A stretch of DNA of 64,000 nucleotides from Gammaproteobacteria bacterium (GCA_015490535.1 WFXP01000080.1:1-64000); one strand, 5' to 3'; counted from the stretch's first letter, positions 27,818 to 37,728 are shown. Numbers and translations are program-made. The notes: generated by a model not told the origin, from the sequence alone.

Positions 27818-28951
27818 TCAGCGCAGCAGCATGACTGTGCCATCCTCGGTGGCTGCGACGATACCGTATCTGGAGAGGGCCAGAGGGGCCTTCACCGCGC
27901 CTGGCAAGGTGCTCTGCCAGATGCGGCGCCTGTTGCGCAGATCCAGGGCAAACAGTTCGCCATCGATGGTGGAGATGATTCCGGTATCGTGGATCCCCAC
28001 GAGAAAACCGTGTTGCACACCCACCCCCAGATCGTCACGCCACTCGATATCTCCGCTGCTGCTGTTGATGCCGTAGAGCCTGCCGCTGCGGCTCGCCACG
28101 TAGAGGGTGTTGTCCACCAGTACCGGTGTTCCCATGGGCCAGTCATCCAGCAGCTGGCTGCGCCATACCACCGTCCCGTCGCTGCGCTCCAGGGCGTAGA
28201 TGTGCCGGTCGTAGCTGCTCACATAAAGATGCTCTCCGGAGAGCAGGGCGGAGCGGTACACGGAGGAGCCCACGTCACGACTCCACGCCAGGTCGCCGCT
28301 GTCACGAAAAACGGCGTAGAACACGCCGTCCTTGGTGCCCACGTATACTCTCTCGTCGTCGGCTGTCGGGGAGCAGAATATCCCGCTGTATCGGTAACCC
28401 TTGGTAAGGTAGCGCCAGCGCACCTCCCCGCTGGACAGGGCCACCGCATAGAGATGCAGATCATTGGAGCCGAAGAATACGGTATCGCCATCGATGATGG
28501 GGGAGGAGACAATCTTTCCCTCGGTTTTCCTCTGCCACCTCGTCTCTCCCGTCCGGGCATCCAGCGCCGTGAGGATGCCGTCCTTGGCGCCCACCACCAC
28601 GATGCCACGCATCACTGCCGGTGTGGTGGATATCACATCTCCCAGCTCCCGTCGCCAGCGTTCGGCGCCGCTGGCAATATCCAGAGCCCTTATCTGCCGG
28701 TCGTGTCCCGCGATGTAAAGGGTGTCTCCAGAGATGGCCGGACCGGCATATATGGGGCCATCCGTCCGGATTTGCCATACTATATCCGGCTTGACAGGCA
28801 CTGCAGCGCTGCCATGCATGGTGTGGCGGGGAGAGGCCCCCTCCATGGGCCAGTCTGCTGCGAGCGGTGTGCCATGCAGGATGGCTCCCAGTGCCAGAAA
28901 GAGGGCGTAGAGAAGGCGGGTGCCCCTGATGTTCACATAAGCCGTTGTCAC
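27818..28951 (-). CDS. PQQ-like (BamB/quinoprotein-type) beta-propeller, exported
   Basis: 377 residues from GTG at 28951, which has GGAG ten bases upstream; ATG at 28978 is an alternative. A hydrophobic signal segment (LLYALFLALGAILHG) is followed by repeated blade motifs: TLYIAGHDRQIRALDIASGA, GILTALDARTGETRWQRK, NDLHLYAVALSSGEVRWRY, GRLYGINSSSGDIEWRDDL. Such repeats occur in PQQ enzymes and in scaffold propellers like BamB; no clear PQQ-binding Cys pair or catalytic Asp was identified, so a structural role is possible. Followed by the octaheme cytochrome. Confidence 0.85.
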   Translation of the reverse strand: MTTAYVNIRGTRLLYALFLALGAILHGTPLAADWPMEGASPRHTMHGSAAVPVKPDIVWQIRTDGPIYAGPAISGDTLYIAGHDRQIRALDIASGAERWRRELGDVISTTPAVMRGIVVVGAKDGILTALDARTGETRWQRKTEGKIVSSPIIDGDTVFFGSNDLHLYAVALSSGEVRWRYLTKGYRYSGIFCSPTADDERVYVGTKDGVFYAVFRDSGDLAWSRDVGSSVYRSALLSGEHLYVSSYDRHIYALERSDGTVVWRSQLLDDWPMGTPVLVDNTLYVASRSGRLYGINSSSGDIEWRDDLGVGVQHGFLVGIHDTGIISTIDGELFALDLRNRRRIWQSTLPGAVKAPLALSRYGIVAATEDGTVMLLR

Positions 28952-29095
28952 GGTATCAGATCTCCATGAACTGACCATTATAGTCCCAGCCCGCCCGGTT
29001 GAACAGGTGCGGTCTCCCGGCTGCGCGGCGCGGGACGTTTGTTGGCAGGCAGGCGCTGGTATAGAATGCCCACAGCAATAACGGGAGAATGTCCA

Positions 29096-30076
29096 GTGTC
29101 TGACGATGTCGCAAATCCTGCACGGGGGAGCGGATTGGGGGAGCGGGCCGCTCCACGCAATCCCCTCGTCGCCCTGTTGCTCTCCGTCTGTCCCGGTCTG
29201 GGACAACAGTATGCGGGCCACCTGGCAAGGGGAATAGCCTGCTATGTGCTGCTGGTGGTACTCTCCTGGCTGGCCGCCGTGGCGTTTATGTTCGTGGACA
29301 GCAGAATCGGCATGGTGTTTCTGGCGGTCCCGTTCGTTGGTGCTGCGTTAATCGCGGTTGATGCATGGCTCTGCGCCAGCAGACAGCCGCAGGATTACCG
29401 CCCCAAGTGGTTCAATCGTCCACTCATCTACGCAGCGGTGTTCCTGTTGCTGCTGGTTACCGTCAACCCTCTGATGGATCTGCTGATCGGGAGCCATGTG
29501 GTGAGGGCCTTCCCGGTCACCTCCTCGAGCATGGCGCCGACCCTGCTGAAAAATGATCTGCTGGTGATCAACAAGCTGGCCAAGCCCGGCCGCGGGGACG
29601 TGGTACTGCTGGATTACCGTGGAGAGGGTGTGAATTCGCGCCTTTCGGACGTGATTGACGTGGAGCTGTTCAAGAGGGTGATCAGCTCCCTGTTTGGTGG
29701 AGAGGAGAGCTCCTACAGGGATGGGCAGCTGGTCAGGAGAGTGGTCGCGGTTGCCGGTGACAGCATCGAGATACGCGACAACGTGGTAATACTGAACGGG
29801 GAACCGCTGGAGGAGCCCTATATCCTGCCCTATTTACCGGCAGCGCCCGGCAACGGCGGGGAGGAGGCCCCGGTGGGTGGTTCATACGGGCCGGAGACGG
29901 TTCCTGAAGGACATCTCTTCGTCCTGGGTGACAACCGCAACTACAGTATTGACAGCCGTATCCTAGGACCCATACCGGCAGCCCGGGTGGCCGGGAAAGT
30001 GACGAAGGTGTTCTGGTCGTGGAATTTTGACGACAATCAGATCCATTGGGAACGGACCGCCATGCCGGTAAGGTAG
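29096..30076 (+). CDS. Signal peptidase I-like protein with N-terminal membrane domain and Lys-to-Arg change
   Basis: 326 residues from GTG at 29096 (GGGAG upstream; the nearby ATG at 29089 stops at once). Residues 20-95 form extra membrane segments (NPLVALLLSVCPGLGQQYAG onward) not found in E. coli LepB. The S26 domain has the nucleophile Ser145 in VTSSSMAPTLLKNDLLVINK and the late box GDNRNYSIDSRILGPIPA. The catalytic Lys of the FxKRxxGxPGD box is replaced: LVRRVVAVAGDS has Arg214. Lys193 in LFKRVISS is nearby but outside the normal box. It may be inactive or use a variant dyad; LepB proper is expected elsewhere. Confidence 0.85.
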   Translation: MSDDVANPARGSGLGERAAPRNPLVALLLSVCPGLGQQYAGHLARGIACYVLLVVLSWLAAVAFMFVDSRIGMVFLAVPFVGAALIAVDAWLCASRQPQDYRPKWFNRPLIYAAVFLLLLVTVNPLMDLLIGSHVVRAFPVTSSSMAPTLLKNDLLVINKLAKPGRGDVVLLDYRGEGVNSRLSDVIDVELFKRVISSLFGGEESSYRDGQLVRRVVAVAGDSIEIRDNVVILNGEPLEEPYILPYLPAAPGNGGEEAPVGGSYGPETVPEGHLFVLGDNRNYSIDSRILGPIPAARVAGKVTKVFWSWNFDDNQIHWERTAMPVR

Positions 30077-30083
30077 GTCTCGG

Positions 30084-30228
30084 GTAACTATTCAGCTCAC
30101 CCCTGAAATCCGCCATTTCGGCGTTGAAAAATGGTCATTTACCCTCGTAAACTCCGCCTTGAACTGACCGATTTCAGGGGCGAACTGAACAGTTACCGGC
30201 CTGTTTCAATACCATGCTGAATAGTTAC
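30084..30228. repeat. Family 2 palindromic repeat, copy B
   Basis: GTAACTATTCAGCTCACCCC at the left is mirrored by GGGGCGAACTGAACAGTTAC ending at 30196. The right side continues with CCGGCCTGTTTCAATACCAT and closes with a second GAATAGTTAC at 30228. It lies 8 bases after the signal peptidase stop and ends 14 bases before the lpxH stop, filling the space between two convergent genes. Confidence 0.85.
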
Positions 30229-30241
30229 GGTCTCGGACGGC

Positions 30242-30973
30242 TCAACAGGCGTATGATTCATGGAACAGTCTCCGCCCGTCGAAGCACAACAGCCCCCCCT
30301 TCTCTCCGCTCCACTCCGGCAGGACGAACCGGGTGGCGGGCTGTTCATCCAGGGTAAAGCGGTGCTCCGCCGGGCGGTGGGTATGCCCATGGATCAGCTG
30401 CCGGGCGCCGTGGCTGCGCATGGTGTTCTCCACCGTCGACTGGTTTACATCCATGATCTCCGCTCGCTTTGTTCCGCCTGCGGAGCGGCTCTGTTGGCGT
30501 AGCCGGCGGGCCAGCTCCAGTCTCTGCTGCGGAGATTTGGACAGTTGCTCTCTCTGCCATGCGGGGCTGCGCACCATGGCGCGAAACTTCTGGTAGTCGG
30601 TGTCATCGGTACAGAGCAGGTCACCGTGCATCAGCAGGGTGGGAGTGCCGTTTAGCTGGATGAGCGCCGGATCCTCCAGAAGCCTGGCTCCGGTCAGGGT
30701 GCAGAACCCTTCGCCCAGCAGGAAGTCGCGGTTGCCATGCATGACATGAAGCTCGACACCCTCATCGGCCAAGCGGCCCAGGGCGTTCAGTATCGGCTTG
30801 CTGGCCGGCAGGATGGCGTCGTCTCCCAGCCAGATCTCGAACAGATCACCCAGGATATACAGGGCAGAAGCGCCGCGCGCCCGTCGTTGCAGGAAATCGA
30901 GGAACAGGCGCTCCCCCGTGGGCCGCTCGGGGTCAAGGTGCAGATCCGAGATAAACAGGATCTCCCTACCCAT
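30242..30973 (-). CDS. lpxH: UDP-2,3-diacylglucosamine diphosphatase
   Basis: 243 residues; the ATG at 30973 overlaps the ppiB stop (TGATG). LpxH is a metal-dependent calcineurin-like phosphatase of lipid A synthesis that makes lipid X at the inner membrane. Metal-ligand motifs are complete: SDLHLDP, GDLFEIWLGDD, MHGNRDFLLG, MHGDLLCTDD and IHGHTHRP. The ppiB-lpxH order is common in gammaproteobacteria. Confidence 0.97.
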   Translation of the reverse strand: MGREILFISDLHLDPERPTGERLFLDFLQRRARGASALYILGDLFEIWLGDDAILPASKPILNALGRLADEGVELHVMHGNRDFLLGEGFCTLTGARLLEDPALIQLNGTPTLLMHGDLLCTDDTDYQKFRAMVRSPAWQREQLSKSPQQRLELARRLRQQSRSAGGTKRAEIMDVNQSTVENTMRSHGARQLIHGHTHRPAEHRFTLDEQPATRFVLPEWSGEKGGLLCFDGRRLFHESYAC

Positions 30974-31467
30974 CACTCATCGACGGTGACTTTCTCTATT
31001 ATCACATCCTCCACCGGTACATCCTGATGTAATCCGTTGCTGGTGGTTTCCACCTCTTTTATTCTGTTTACCACCTCCATGCCGTCGACGACCCGTCCGA
31101 AGACGCAGTATCCCCACTCCTGGCCGCTTTTGCCGGTGTGATCCAGAAAGCCGTTGTCCGCCACGTTGAGGAAGAACTGGGCGGTCGCCGAGTGGGGATC
31201 AGAGGTGCGCGCCATGGCGATGGTGCCGGCCAGGTTGCTCAGGCCGTTGTCCGCCTCGTTCGGGATGGGCGGGCGCGTGGCCTTCTGAACCAGGCCGGGC
31301 TCCATCCCTCCTCCCTGGATCATGAAGCCGTTTATGACACGGTGAAAGAGGGTGCCGTCATAGAATCCATCCCTGGCGTACTGGAGGAAGTTCTCCACCG
31401 TCAGGGGGGCCCTTTCCGGATCCAGCTCCAGGGAGATGGTGCCGTAGTTGGTGTGTATTCTGACCAT
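30973..31467 (-). CDS. ppiB: Peptidyl-prolyl cis-trans isomerase B (cytoplasmic cyclophilin)
   Basis: 164 residues with no signal peptide. Cyclophilin core [19 protein letters not shown] contains the catalytic Arg of [22 protein letters not shown] follows. It accelerates proline isomerisation during protein folding. It is 75 bases downstream of a secreted cyclophilin, evidently a paralogue. Confidence 0.96.
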   Translation of the reverse strand: MVRIHTNYGTISLELDPERAPLTVENFLQYARDGFYDGTLFHRVINGFMIQGGGMEPGLVQKATRPPIPNEADNGLSNLAGTIAMARTSDPHSATAQFFLNVADNGFLDHTGKSGQEWGYCVFGRVVDGMEVVNRIKEVETTSNGLHQDVPVEDVIIEKVTVDE

Positions 31468-31542
31468 TGTCGGATATCCTTTCAGGGGTGTCGGGGTAGC
31501 GGGTCGGCGCAGGTGCAGTGCTGCAGCGGCGCCCTGTCGAGG

Positions 31543-32130
31543 TCAATCGCTCTGCTGCAGGACCATCTTCCGGATCACTATCTCGCTCCTAGGCACATCC
31601 CTGGGGAACGGACCGCCGGCACCGGTAGGGGTCTTGCGGATTCTGTCCACCACATCCATCCCTTCCACCACCTTGCCGAACACGGCGTATCCCCAGCCGT
31701 TCGGTGTCGGCCTGGTGTGATCCAGAAAGCTGTTGTCCGCCACATTGATGAAGAACTGGGCCGTCGCCGAGTGGGGATTGGAGGTGCGCGCCATGGCGAT
31801 GGTGCCGCGCCGGTTCCTGAGACCGTTGTCCGCCTCGTTGCGGATGGGCGGGTGGGTCTCCTTGCGCTGGAAATCCCGGGTGAAGCCACCCCCCTGGATC
31901 ATGAATCCGTCGATCACCCGGTGGAAGATGGTGCCGTCGTAAAACCCCTCCTTGACGTAGCGTAGGAAGTTCTCCACGGTGGCGGGGGCGCGCTCCCGAT
32001 CCAGCGCCACCACGATGTCCCCCAGGTTGGTCTGGATGGTGACCCGCGGGCCGGATTCCGAGCCCAGCGCGGCGCCGCCGGGCAGCGCCAGGAGCAGCAG
32101 CGGCAGAAACAGTCGTCTCAGATGGTTCAC
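31543..32130 (-). CDS. ppiA: Peptidyl-prolyl cis-trans isomerase A (exported cyclophilin)
   Basis: 195 residues with signal peptide [40 protein letters not shown] and [20 protein letters not shown] are near identical to the neighbouring ppiB product. Probably periplasmic. Tandem cyclophilins, one exported and one cytoplasmic, suggest a local duplication. Confidence 0.95.
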   Translation of the reverse strand: MNHLRRLFLPLLLLALPGGAALGSESGPRVTIQTNLGDIVVALDRERAPATVENFLRYVKEGFYDGTIFHRVIDGFMIQGGGFTRDFQRKETHPPIRNEADNGLRNRRGTIAMARTSNPHSATAQFFINVADNSFLDHTRPTPNGWGYAVFGKVVEGMDVVDRIRKTPTGAGGPFPRDVPRSEIVIRKMVLQQSD

Positions 32131-32225
32131 AGTGATCCTCCCGGTTGCGAGATGTATCTATGGTATCAGGTTGCCCTCCCATTGGGATACCTGATTCCGG
32201 AGCGTCTTATGGGTTATACTAGCCG

Positions 32226-32571
32226 TCAAGGTGAAAAATCAGGAAGCTCTTCCTCAAATCGTGTGGGTAAAATGGTAAATCATCCTTGACAGGCGGAATA
32301 CACGCCGGAAGATGGTCGGCAGAAGGGGATTGGGGAGACTTTGGGATAGCCGCACCGGTTGTAATTGGCGCAGCTGGTGGATATCCGCCGCTCCCCGGCC
32401 AGCCGGCCCCAATCCCCTTCTGGTTACCGAGTATGTGGCGTGCATTCCGCCTGTCAAGGACGGAACCGCTACGCGGTGATTTACCATTTTACCCACACGA
32501 TTCGAGGAAGACCCAATCAGGATTCAGCATCCTTCCAACCGAATCCTGATTTATTACCTTGAAAGAGTACT
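32226..32571. repeat. Family 1 foldback repeat, copy 2
   Basis: Left end TCAAGGTGAAAAATCAGGAA, right end TTTATTACCTTGAAAGAGTA. Arms carry AAATCGTGTGGGTAAAATGG and its inverse, the TCCTTGACAGGCGGAAT/ATTCCGCCTGTCAAGGA pair, and the nested AGAAGGGGATTGGGG/CCCCAATCCCCTTCT pair. One arm holds the extra ACCGCTACGCGGT block that the other lacks. An inner hairpin AATCAGGATTCAGC-GAATCCTGATT near the right end matches the solo end at 14275. It lies between ppiA and a plus-strand gene. Confidence 0.9.
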
Positions 32572-32603
32572 GACCTTTTTTGTAACCAATCCGTGAGGTA
32601 ACC

Positions 32604-33401
32604 ATGCGTCTGTTGCTGGCAACACTCCTGACCACTTTTACTCTGACCGCCCTGGCCGACACCGTAATCGAGAGCCGGGAGCCCGGCGGCAAGACCGGCC
32701 GGATATCCATTTCCGGTGACTGGGTGCGCTTCGATGATGCCGGGGGTGGCGGGGAGGGCTACATGCTGATGAACGCGAAGCAGCGCAGGTTCTATGTGGT
32801 GGTGCCGGGGGAGCGCACCATCATCGAGTTCGGCTCGAAGCCGTACAAGAAGGGGGAACAGCCCGATGTGGAGTTCCGGGATGGCGGCAACGGGCCGCAC
32901 ATCGCCGGATATGCCACCCGCAAGTACGAGCTGCTGGTGGATGGTGGGAGCTGCGGCCAGCGCTTCTACTCCACGCAGGTGGCGGAGATAGCCGATCTCA
33001 GAAACCTGCTCTCCGCCATAGGGGGCTTCAATCCCGAGGCGTTCATGCCGGAGGAGATGGTGCAGGGGTTCCGCGACCGGACGAACCCCTGTGACATGGC
33101 CGAGCTGCGGCTGGACGAGAAGCAGCGGGCCAAGCTGGGCTTTCCCATGAAAAGGCTGGATCCCGAGGGTAATACCGAGAGCGAGGTGGTCTCGGTCACC
33201 GAAAATGCCAACCTGGAGGAGGGGCTGTTCGACCTGCCGCAGGGGTATGCAAGGACCTCGGTCAAGGAGATGATGGAGGGGATGCGCCGCGAGATGGAGA
33301 GCAACCGGGAGCAGATAGAGCGGATGCTGCAGGAGATGTCTCCGGAGGAGCGCGCCCGCCTGGAGCAGATGATGAAACAGTTTGGTGGGGCAAAGCAGTA
33401 G
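32604..33401 (+). CDS. Exported protein of unknown function
   Basis: 265 residues, ATG preceded by GTGAGG. Signal peptide MRLLLATLLTTFTLTALADT. The body begins VIESREPGGKTGRISISGDW and resembles the DUF4412-type fold of periplasmic proteins whose N-terminal strand pattern reports 'MLMNAKQRRFYVVVPGERT'. Two Cys (SCGQRF and TNPCDMAEL) could form a disulfide. The C-terminal 50 residues form a charged amphipathic helix (MEGMRREMESNREQIERMLQ). No function is proposed. gltX starts 28 bases downstream. Confidence 0.75.
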   Translation: MRLLLATLLTTFTLTALADTVIESREPGGKTGRISISGDWVRFDDAGGGGEGYMLMNAKQRRFYVVVPGERTIIEFGSKPYKKGEQPDVEFRDGGNGPHIAGYATRKYELLVDGGSCGQRFYSTQVAEIADLRNLLSAIGGFNPEAFMPEEMVQGFRDRTNPCDMAELRLDEKQRAKLGFPMKRLDPEGNTESEVVSVTENANLEEGLFDLPQGYARTSVKEMMEGMRREMESNREQIERMLQEMSPEERARLEQMMKQFGGAKQ

Positions 33402-33429
33402 CAGCGAACCAGCCGGACAGCCTGCGCCG

Positions 33430-34845
33430 ATGAGCCACCATGTGGTCAAGACCCGTTTCGCCCCCAGCCCCACCGGCCACATCCACCTGGGGAACGCCCG
33501 CACCGCGCTGTTCAGCCTGCTGCTGGCCCGTCACCATGACGGCACCTTCCTGCTGCGCATGGAGGATACCGACAGCGCGCGCAGCAGGGAGGAGTTCATC
33601 CGTTCCATCCAGGCCGATCTGCGCTGGCTGGGGCTGGAGTGGCAGGAGGGTGAAGGGGTGGGGGGCGTCCACGCCCCCTACCGGCAGTCGCAGCGCGGAG
33701 AGATCTACCGGGAGTATCTCGGCCGGCTGGAGCGGGCCGGCAGGGCTTACCCCTGTTTCTGCACCCCGCAGGAGCTGGCCGTCTCGCGCCGGGTCCGGCT
33801 CGACGCCGGCAAGCCTCCCCGCTACAGCGGCAGGTGTGCGCGGCTGCCCGCCGAAGAGCGGGAGCGGCTGCTTGAAGAGGGGGTGGAGCACACCCTGCGC
33901 TTTCGGGTTCCTCCCGGGCGCAGCGTCCAGTTCCATGATCTGGTGCGCGGTCCACAGAGTTTCCGCAGTGACGAGATGGGTGATTTCGTCATCCGGCGCG
34001 CGGATGGCACTCCGGCATTCCTTTTCAGCAACGCGCTGGATGACGCCCTGATGGAGGTCAGCCATGTGGTGCGCGGCGAGGACCACCTGACCAACACCCC
34101 CCGCCAGCTGCTGCTGCTGGAGGCGCTGGATCTTCCGCCCCCGCGCTACGCCCACATATCCCTGATCACCGGCAGTAACAGCAGCCCGCTCTCCAAGCGC
34201 CACGGCAGCCTGCGAGTGGCGGCGCTGCGCGAGGCGGGGTTCCTGCCAGGCGCCGTGGTCAACCATCTGGCGCGCCTGGGGCACTATTACGGCCACGATC
34301 GGTTGCTCTCGCTGCGCCAGCTGGCGGAGCAGTTTGATCCCGGGAGACTCTCCCGCTCTCCCGCCTCCCATGACGATGCGCGGCTGCTCTACTGGCAGGG
34401 GGAGGCGGTGCGCCACGCGGACAGCGACGAGCTGTGGGGCTGGGCTGCCCCCCCGGTGCATGCCCTGGTTCCCCCGGAGGAGGCGCGGCGGTTCGTGGCC
34501 GCGGTGCGCGACAATGTCCGGACGCCCCAGGAGATGCTGGAGTGGGCGCGCATCATCTACCTGGGGCCGCCGGAGCTGGGGCGCGAGGAGCTGGAGATCG
34601 TACAGGGGGCCGACGGAGAGTTCTTCCGTCACGCCCTGGAGGCCCTGGTGCTGCACGGGACCGATTTCAGGGCGCTGGCGGATGAGGTAAGCCGCCGCAG
34701 CGGGGTGAAGGGCAAGGCGCTGTTTCTGCCGCTGCGGGTCGCCCTGACCGGGCGGCGGTTCGGCCCCGGCATGGGGGGGCTGCTGCCGCTGATCGGCTGC
34801 GAGCGGGCCCGCCGCCGTCTCGAGAAGTGGGTCAGCACCGACTGA
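33430..34845 (+). CDS. gltX: Glutamyl-tRNA synthetase
   Basis: 471 residues from ATG at 33430, chosen because [20 protein letters not shown] aligns with known starts; an earlier ATG overlaps the preceding gene. Class I motifs: [13 protein letters not shown] (HIGH-type) and [10 protein letters not shown] (KMSKS-type). It charges tRNA-Glu. The Cys-rich zinc insertion of some GluRS is partly replaced here ([10 protein letters not shown] keeps two Cys). cysS follows after 14 bases; the two synthetases are likely cotranscribed. Confidence 0.96.
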   Translation: MSHHVVKTRFAPSPTGHIHLGNARTALFSLLLARHHDGTFLLRMEDTDSARSREEFIRSIQADLRWLGLEWQEGEGVGGVHAPYRQSQRGEIYREYLGRLERAGRAYPCFCTPQELAVSRRVRLDAGKPPRYSGRCARLPAEERERLLEEGVEHTLRFRVPPGRSVQFHDLVRGPQSFRSDEMGDFVIRRADGTPAFLFSNALDDALMEVSHVVRGEDHLTNTPRQLLLLEALDLPPPRYAHISLITGSNSSPLSKRHGSLRVAALREAGFLPGAVVNHLARLGHYYGHDRLLSLRQLAEQFDPGRLSRSPASHDDARLLYWQGEAVRHADSDELWGWAAPPVHALVPPEEARRFVAAVRDNVRTPQEMLEWARIIYLGPPELGREELEIVQGADGEFFRHALEALVLHGTDFRALADEVSRRSGVKGKALFLPLRVALTGRRFGPGMGGLLPLIGCERARRRLEKWVSTD

Positions 34846-34859
34846 GGGAGGGTGCCACC

Positions 34860-36266
34860 ATGCTGCGCATCTACAACAGCCTGAGCCGGAAAAAGGAGCC
34901 CTTCGAGCCCATCGACCCCGCCAACGTGCGCATGTATGTGTGCGGCATGACGGTCTATGACTATTGCCACATAGGCCATGCCCGGGTGCTGGTGGTGTTC
35001 GACATGGTGAGCCGCTACCTGCGCCATCTCTACGGCCGGCGGCATGTCACCTACGTGCGCAACATCACCGACATCGACGACAAGATCATAAAGCGGGCGC
35101 GGGAGCAGGGGCGGCCCATCGAGAGCCTGACCGGAAGTTTCATCCAGGCCATGCACGAGGACGCCGCGGCGCTGGGGGTGGAGCCGCCGGACGAGGAGCC
35201 GCGGGCCACCCTGGCGATGGAGCAGATCATAGCCATGATCCGGGCGCTGGAGGAGAAGGGGTATGCCTACCAGGCGGCCAACGGCGATCTCTACTACGAT
35301 GTGAGCAGGTTTCCATCCTACGGACGGCTGTCGGGCAAGCGGCTCGACGAGCTGCGTGCCGGGGAGCGGGTGGCGGTGGAGGAGGCCAAGGAGGATCCGC
35401 TGGACTTCGTGTTGTGGAAGGCGGCCAAACCGGGAGAGCCCAGCTGGGATTCACCCTGGGGAAGGGGCCGGCCCGGCTGGCACATCGAGTGTTCCGCCAT
35501 GTCCACCCACTGCCTGGGATGCCACTTCGACATCCACGGAGGGGGGCTGGACCTGCAGTTTCCCCACCACGAGAACGAGATCGCGCAGAGCGAGGCCGCC
35601 ACCGGTTGCAGGTTCGTAAACTACTGGATGCACAACGGCTTTGTGCGGGTGGATGACGAGAAGATGTCCAAGTCGCTGGGCAACTTCTTCACCATCCGGG
35701 AGGTGCTGGAGAGCTACCATCCGGAGGTGGTGCGCTATTTCATCCTGGCCAGCCACTACCGCAGTCCGTTGAACTACTCGGATCGGCATCTGGATAGTGC
35801 CAAAGCTGCCTTGACCACACTCTATACAGCCCTGCGCGACCTGGAGCTTCCCGGCGTGGCGGCGGTTGACTCTGACCCCGTTGCGAAACGGTTCTACGCG
35901 GCGCTGGATGATGACTTCAATACCCCGGAAGCCATGGCGGTACTGTTTGAGCTGGCACGGGAGATCAATCGTCTGCAAAATTCGGGCAGATCGGAAGCGG
36001 CCGCGCAACGGGGGCTGCTGCTGCGACAGCTTGGGGGGGTGCTGGGTCTGTTGCAGTATTCACCGCAGCGATTTCTACGGCAGGGGGGAGGTAGTGCTGC
36101 TGTGGATGGTTTGAGTGTCGAACAGATCGAACAATTGATTGCAGCGCGGAATGAAGCCCGGGCGGCAAAACAGTGGGCAGAGGCCGATCGTATTCGGGAT
36201 GAATTGAAAGCGAAAGGGGTTATCCTGGAGGATCGTTCTGGAGAGACCACCTGGAGACTGGGATAG
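34860..36266 (+). CDS. cysS: Cysteinyl-tRNA synthetase
   Basis: 468 residues from ATG at 34860. [20 protein letters not shown] holds the first zinc Cys and the HIGH motif; zinc ligands continue in [11 protein letters not shown] and the HHENE block; [13 protein letters not shown] is the KMSKS loop. It loads cysteine on tRNA-Cys, whose gene is in the same window at 39638. Full length. Confidence 0.97.
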   Translation: MLRIYNSLSRKKEPFEPIDPANVRMYVCGMTVYDYCHIGHARVLVVFDMVSRYLRHLYGRRHVTYVRNITDIDDKIIKRAREQGRPIESLTGSFIQAMHEDAAALGVEPPDEEPRATLAMEQIIAMIRALEEKGYAYQAANGDLYYDVSRFPSYGRLSGKRLDELRAGERVAVEEAKEDPLDFVLWKAAKPGEPSWDSPWGRGRPGWHIECSAMSTHCLGCHFDIHGGGLDLQFPHHENEIAQSEAATGCRFVNYWMHNGFVRVDDEKMSKSLGNFFTIREVLESYHPEVVRYFILASHYRSPLNYSDRHLDSAKAALTTLYTALRDLELPGVAAVDSDPVAKRFYAALDDDFNTPEAMAVLFELAREINRLQNSGRSEAAAQRGLLLRQLGGVLGLLQYSPQRFLRQGGGSAAVDGLSVEQIEQLIAARNEARAAKQWAEADRIRDELKAKGVILEDRSGETTWRLG

Positions 36267-36277
36267 CAACCTGGGTT

Positions 36278-36464
36278 GCAACTGTTCGGCATGGTGTTGA
36301 AACAGGTCGGTGACCGTTCAGCTCACCCCTGAAATCCGCGCGCCATTTCTGCGTTGAAAAATGGTCATTTACACTCGCAAGCTCCCGTTTTTCGCCTTGA
36401 ACTGGCGAATTCCAGGGGTGAAACCGAACAGTCACCGGCCCGCTTCAGGCGATGAGATAGTTAC
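36278..36464. repeat. Family 2 palindromic repeat, copy D (longest)
   Basis: The fullest copy: left outer CAACTGTTCGGCATGGTGTT, then GAAACAGGTCGGTGACCGTT and CAGCTCACCCCTGAAATCCG; right side ATTCCAGGGGTGAAACCGAA, CAGTCACCGGCCCGCTTCAG and a final ATAGTTAC. Outer and inner inverted repeats are nested, with the centre AAAATGGTCATTTACACTCG shared with copy B. It lies between the convergent cysS and folD. Confidence 0.85.
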
Positions 36465-36476
36465 GAACCAAAGAGA

Positions 36477-37340
36477 CTACTGCTCCAGACTATGCAGTTT
36501 TTCAGCCGCATACAGCGTGTTCCGCAGCAGCATGGCGACCGTCATGGGGCCCACCCCGCCTGGAACCGGCGTGATCCAGCCAGCCCGCTGGCGCGCCGCG
36601 TCGAACTCCACGTCGCCCACCAGCCTGCCCTCGCTGGTGCGGTTGATCCCCACATCTATGACCGTGGCGCCCGGCTTGATCCACTCCCCCCTTATCAGGC
36701 CGGGCTTGCCGACTCCCACCACCAGAATATCGGCACGTTCCACCTGGGCGGGCAGATCCCTGGTGAAACGGTGGCAGATGGTGACCGTGCAGCCGGCCAG
36801 CAGCAGCTCCAGGCTCATGGGGCGGCCCACTATATTGGAGGCCCCGACCACCACCGCATGCCGGCCGCGGATGGGCTGGCCGGTGCTCTCCAGCAGGGTC
36901 ATCACCCCGAACGGGGTGCAGGGGCGCAGGATGGGCAGCCGCAGCGCCAGCCGGCCCATGTTGTAGGGGTGGAAACCGTCCACATCCTTGTCGGGATGGA
37001 TGCGTTCGATGACGGTTTCGCTGTCGATGTGCTCCGGCAGCGGAAGCTGCACCAGGATACCGTCGATCTCCTGGGCAGCGTTCAACCGGTCGATTAGATC
37101 GAGCAGCTCCTGCTGCGGGATATCGGCGGGCAGGTCGTAGGATACCGACTTGATTCCCGCCTCCTGGCACGCCTTGCGCTTGTGCCCCACGTAGAGCCGC
37201 GATGCGGGATCCTCTCCCACCAGGATGACCGCCAGACCGGGAGGGCGCAGTCCCTGTTCGGTGCGCTGCGCCACCCGCCGCCCCACCTCGCTGCGGAGCC
37301 GCTGCGCAATGTTCTTTCCATCGATGATATGTGCGGTCAT
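36477..37340 (-). CDS. folD: Methylenetetrahydrofolate dehydrogenase / cyclohydrolase
   Basis: 287 residues. Catalytic Lys in [14 protein letters not shown], the QLPLPEHID motif with the conserved Asp, [12 protein letters not shown] and the NADP-binding [15 protein letters not shown] are all present. FolD interconverts one-carbon folates in the cytoplasm. A Family 1 repeat starts 29 bases upstream of its ATG, so its promoter may have been displaced. Confidence 0.97.
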   Translation of the reverse strand: MTAHIIDGKNIAQRLRSEVGRRVAQRTEQGLRPPGLAVILVGEDPASRLYVGHKRKACQEAGIKSVSYDLPADIPQQELLDLIDRLNAAQEIDGILVQLPLPEHIDSETVIERIHPDKDVDGFHPYNMGRLALRLPILRPCTPFGVMTLLESTGQPIRGRHAVVVGASNIVGRPMSLELLLAGCTVTICHRFTRDLPAQVERADILVVGVGKPGLIRGEWIKPGATVIDVGINRTSEGRLVGDVEFDAARQRAGWITPVPGGVGPMTVAMLLRNTLYAAEKLHSLEQ

Positions 37341-37368
37341 GGTGTCGGGGTTCAGAATACTGTTGTCC

Positions 37369-37703
37369 TAGTACTCTTTCAAGGTAATGAATTAGGAAGG
37401 TCTTCCTCTAATCGTGTGGGTGAAATGGTAAATCACCGCATAGCGGCTTCGTCCTTGACAGGCGGAATGCACGCCACATACTCGGTAGCCAGAAGGGGAT
37501 TGGGGCGGTCTGGCTGGGGACCGGCGGATATCCACTACCTGCGCAGATTGCAACTGGTGCGGCTATCCCAAAGTCTCCCCAATCCCCTTCTGCCGACCAT
37601 CTTCCGGCGTGCATTCCGCCTGTCAAGGATGATTTACCATTTCACCCACACGATTCGAGGAAGGCCTTCCTAAGTTATTACCTCGCACCTTGAAAGCGCG
37701 CTA
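37369..37703. repeat. Family 1 foldback repeat, copy 3 (core inverted)
   Basis: Outer ends GTACTCTTTCAAGGTAATGA and, at the right, TTATTACCTCGCACCTTGAAAG. The arms match the other copies, but the core from CATACTCGGTAGCCAGAAGG (about 37476) to GCCGACCATCTTCCGG (about 37612) is reverse-complemented compared with copies 2, 4 and 5. The core has therefore flipped between the inverted arms. Confidence 0.9.
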
Positions 37704-37728
37704 GGCAACAATATAACGCATCCAGCCG
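37702..37728 (-). promoter_or_regulatory. Family 3 motif beyond the repeat upstream of folD
   Basis: On the minus strand it reads CGGCTGGATGCGTTATATTG then TTGCCTA, close to the block upstream of the ZnuA-type gene (CGGCTGAATGCGATATATTA then TGTTGCC). It points towards folD but is separated from it by the 335-bp repeat. Its role is unproven. Confidence 0.3.
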
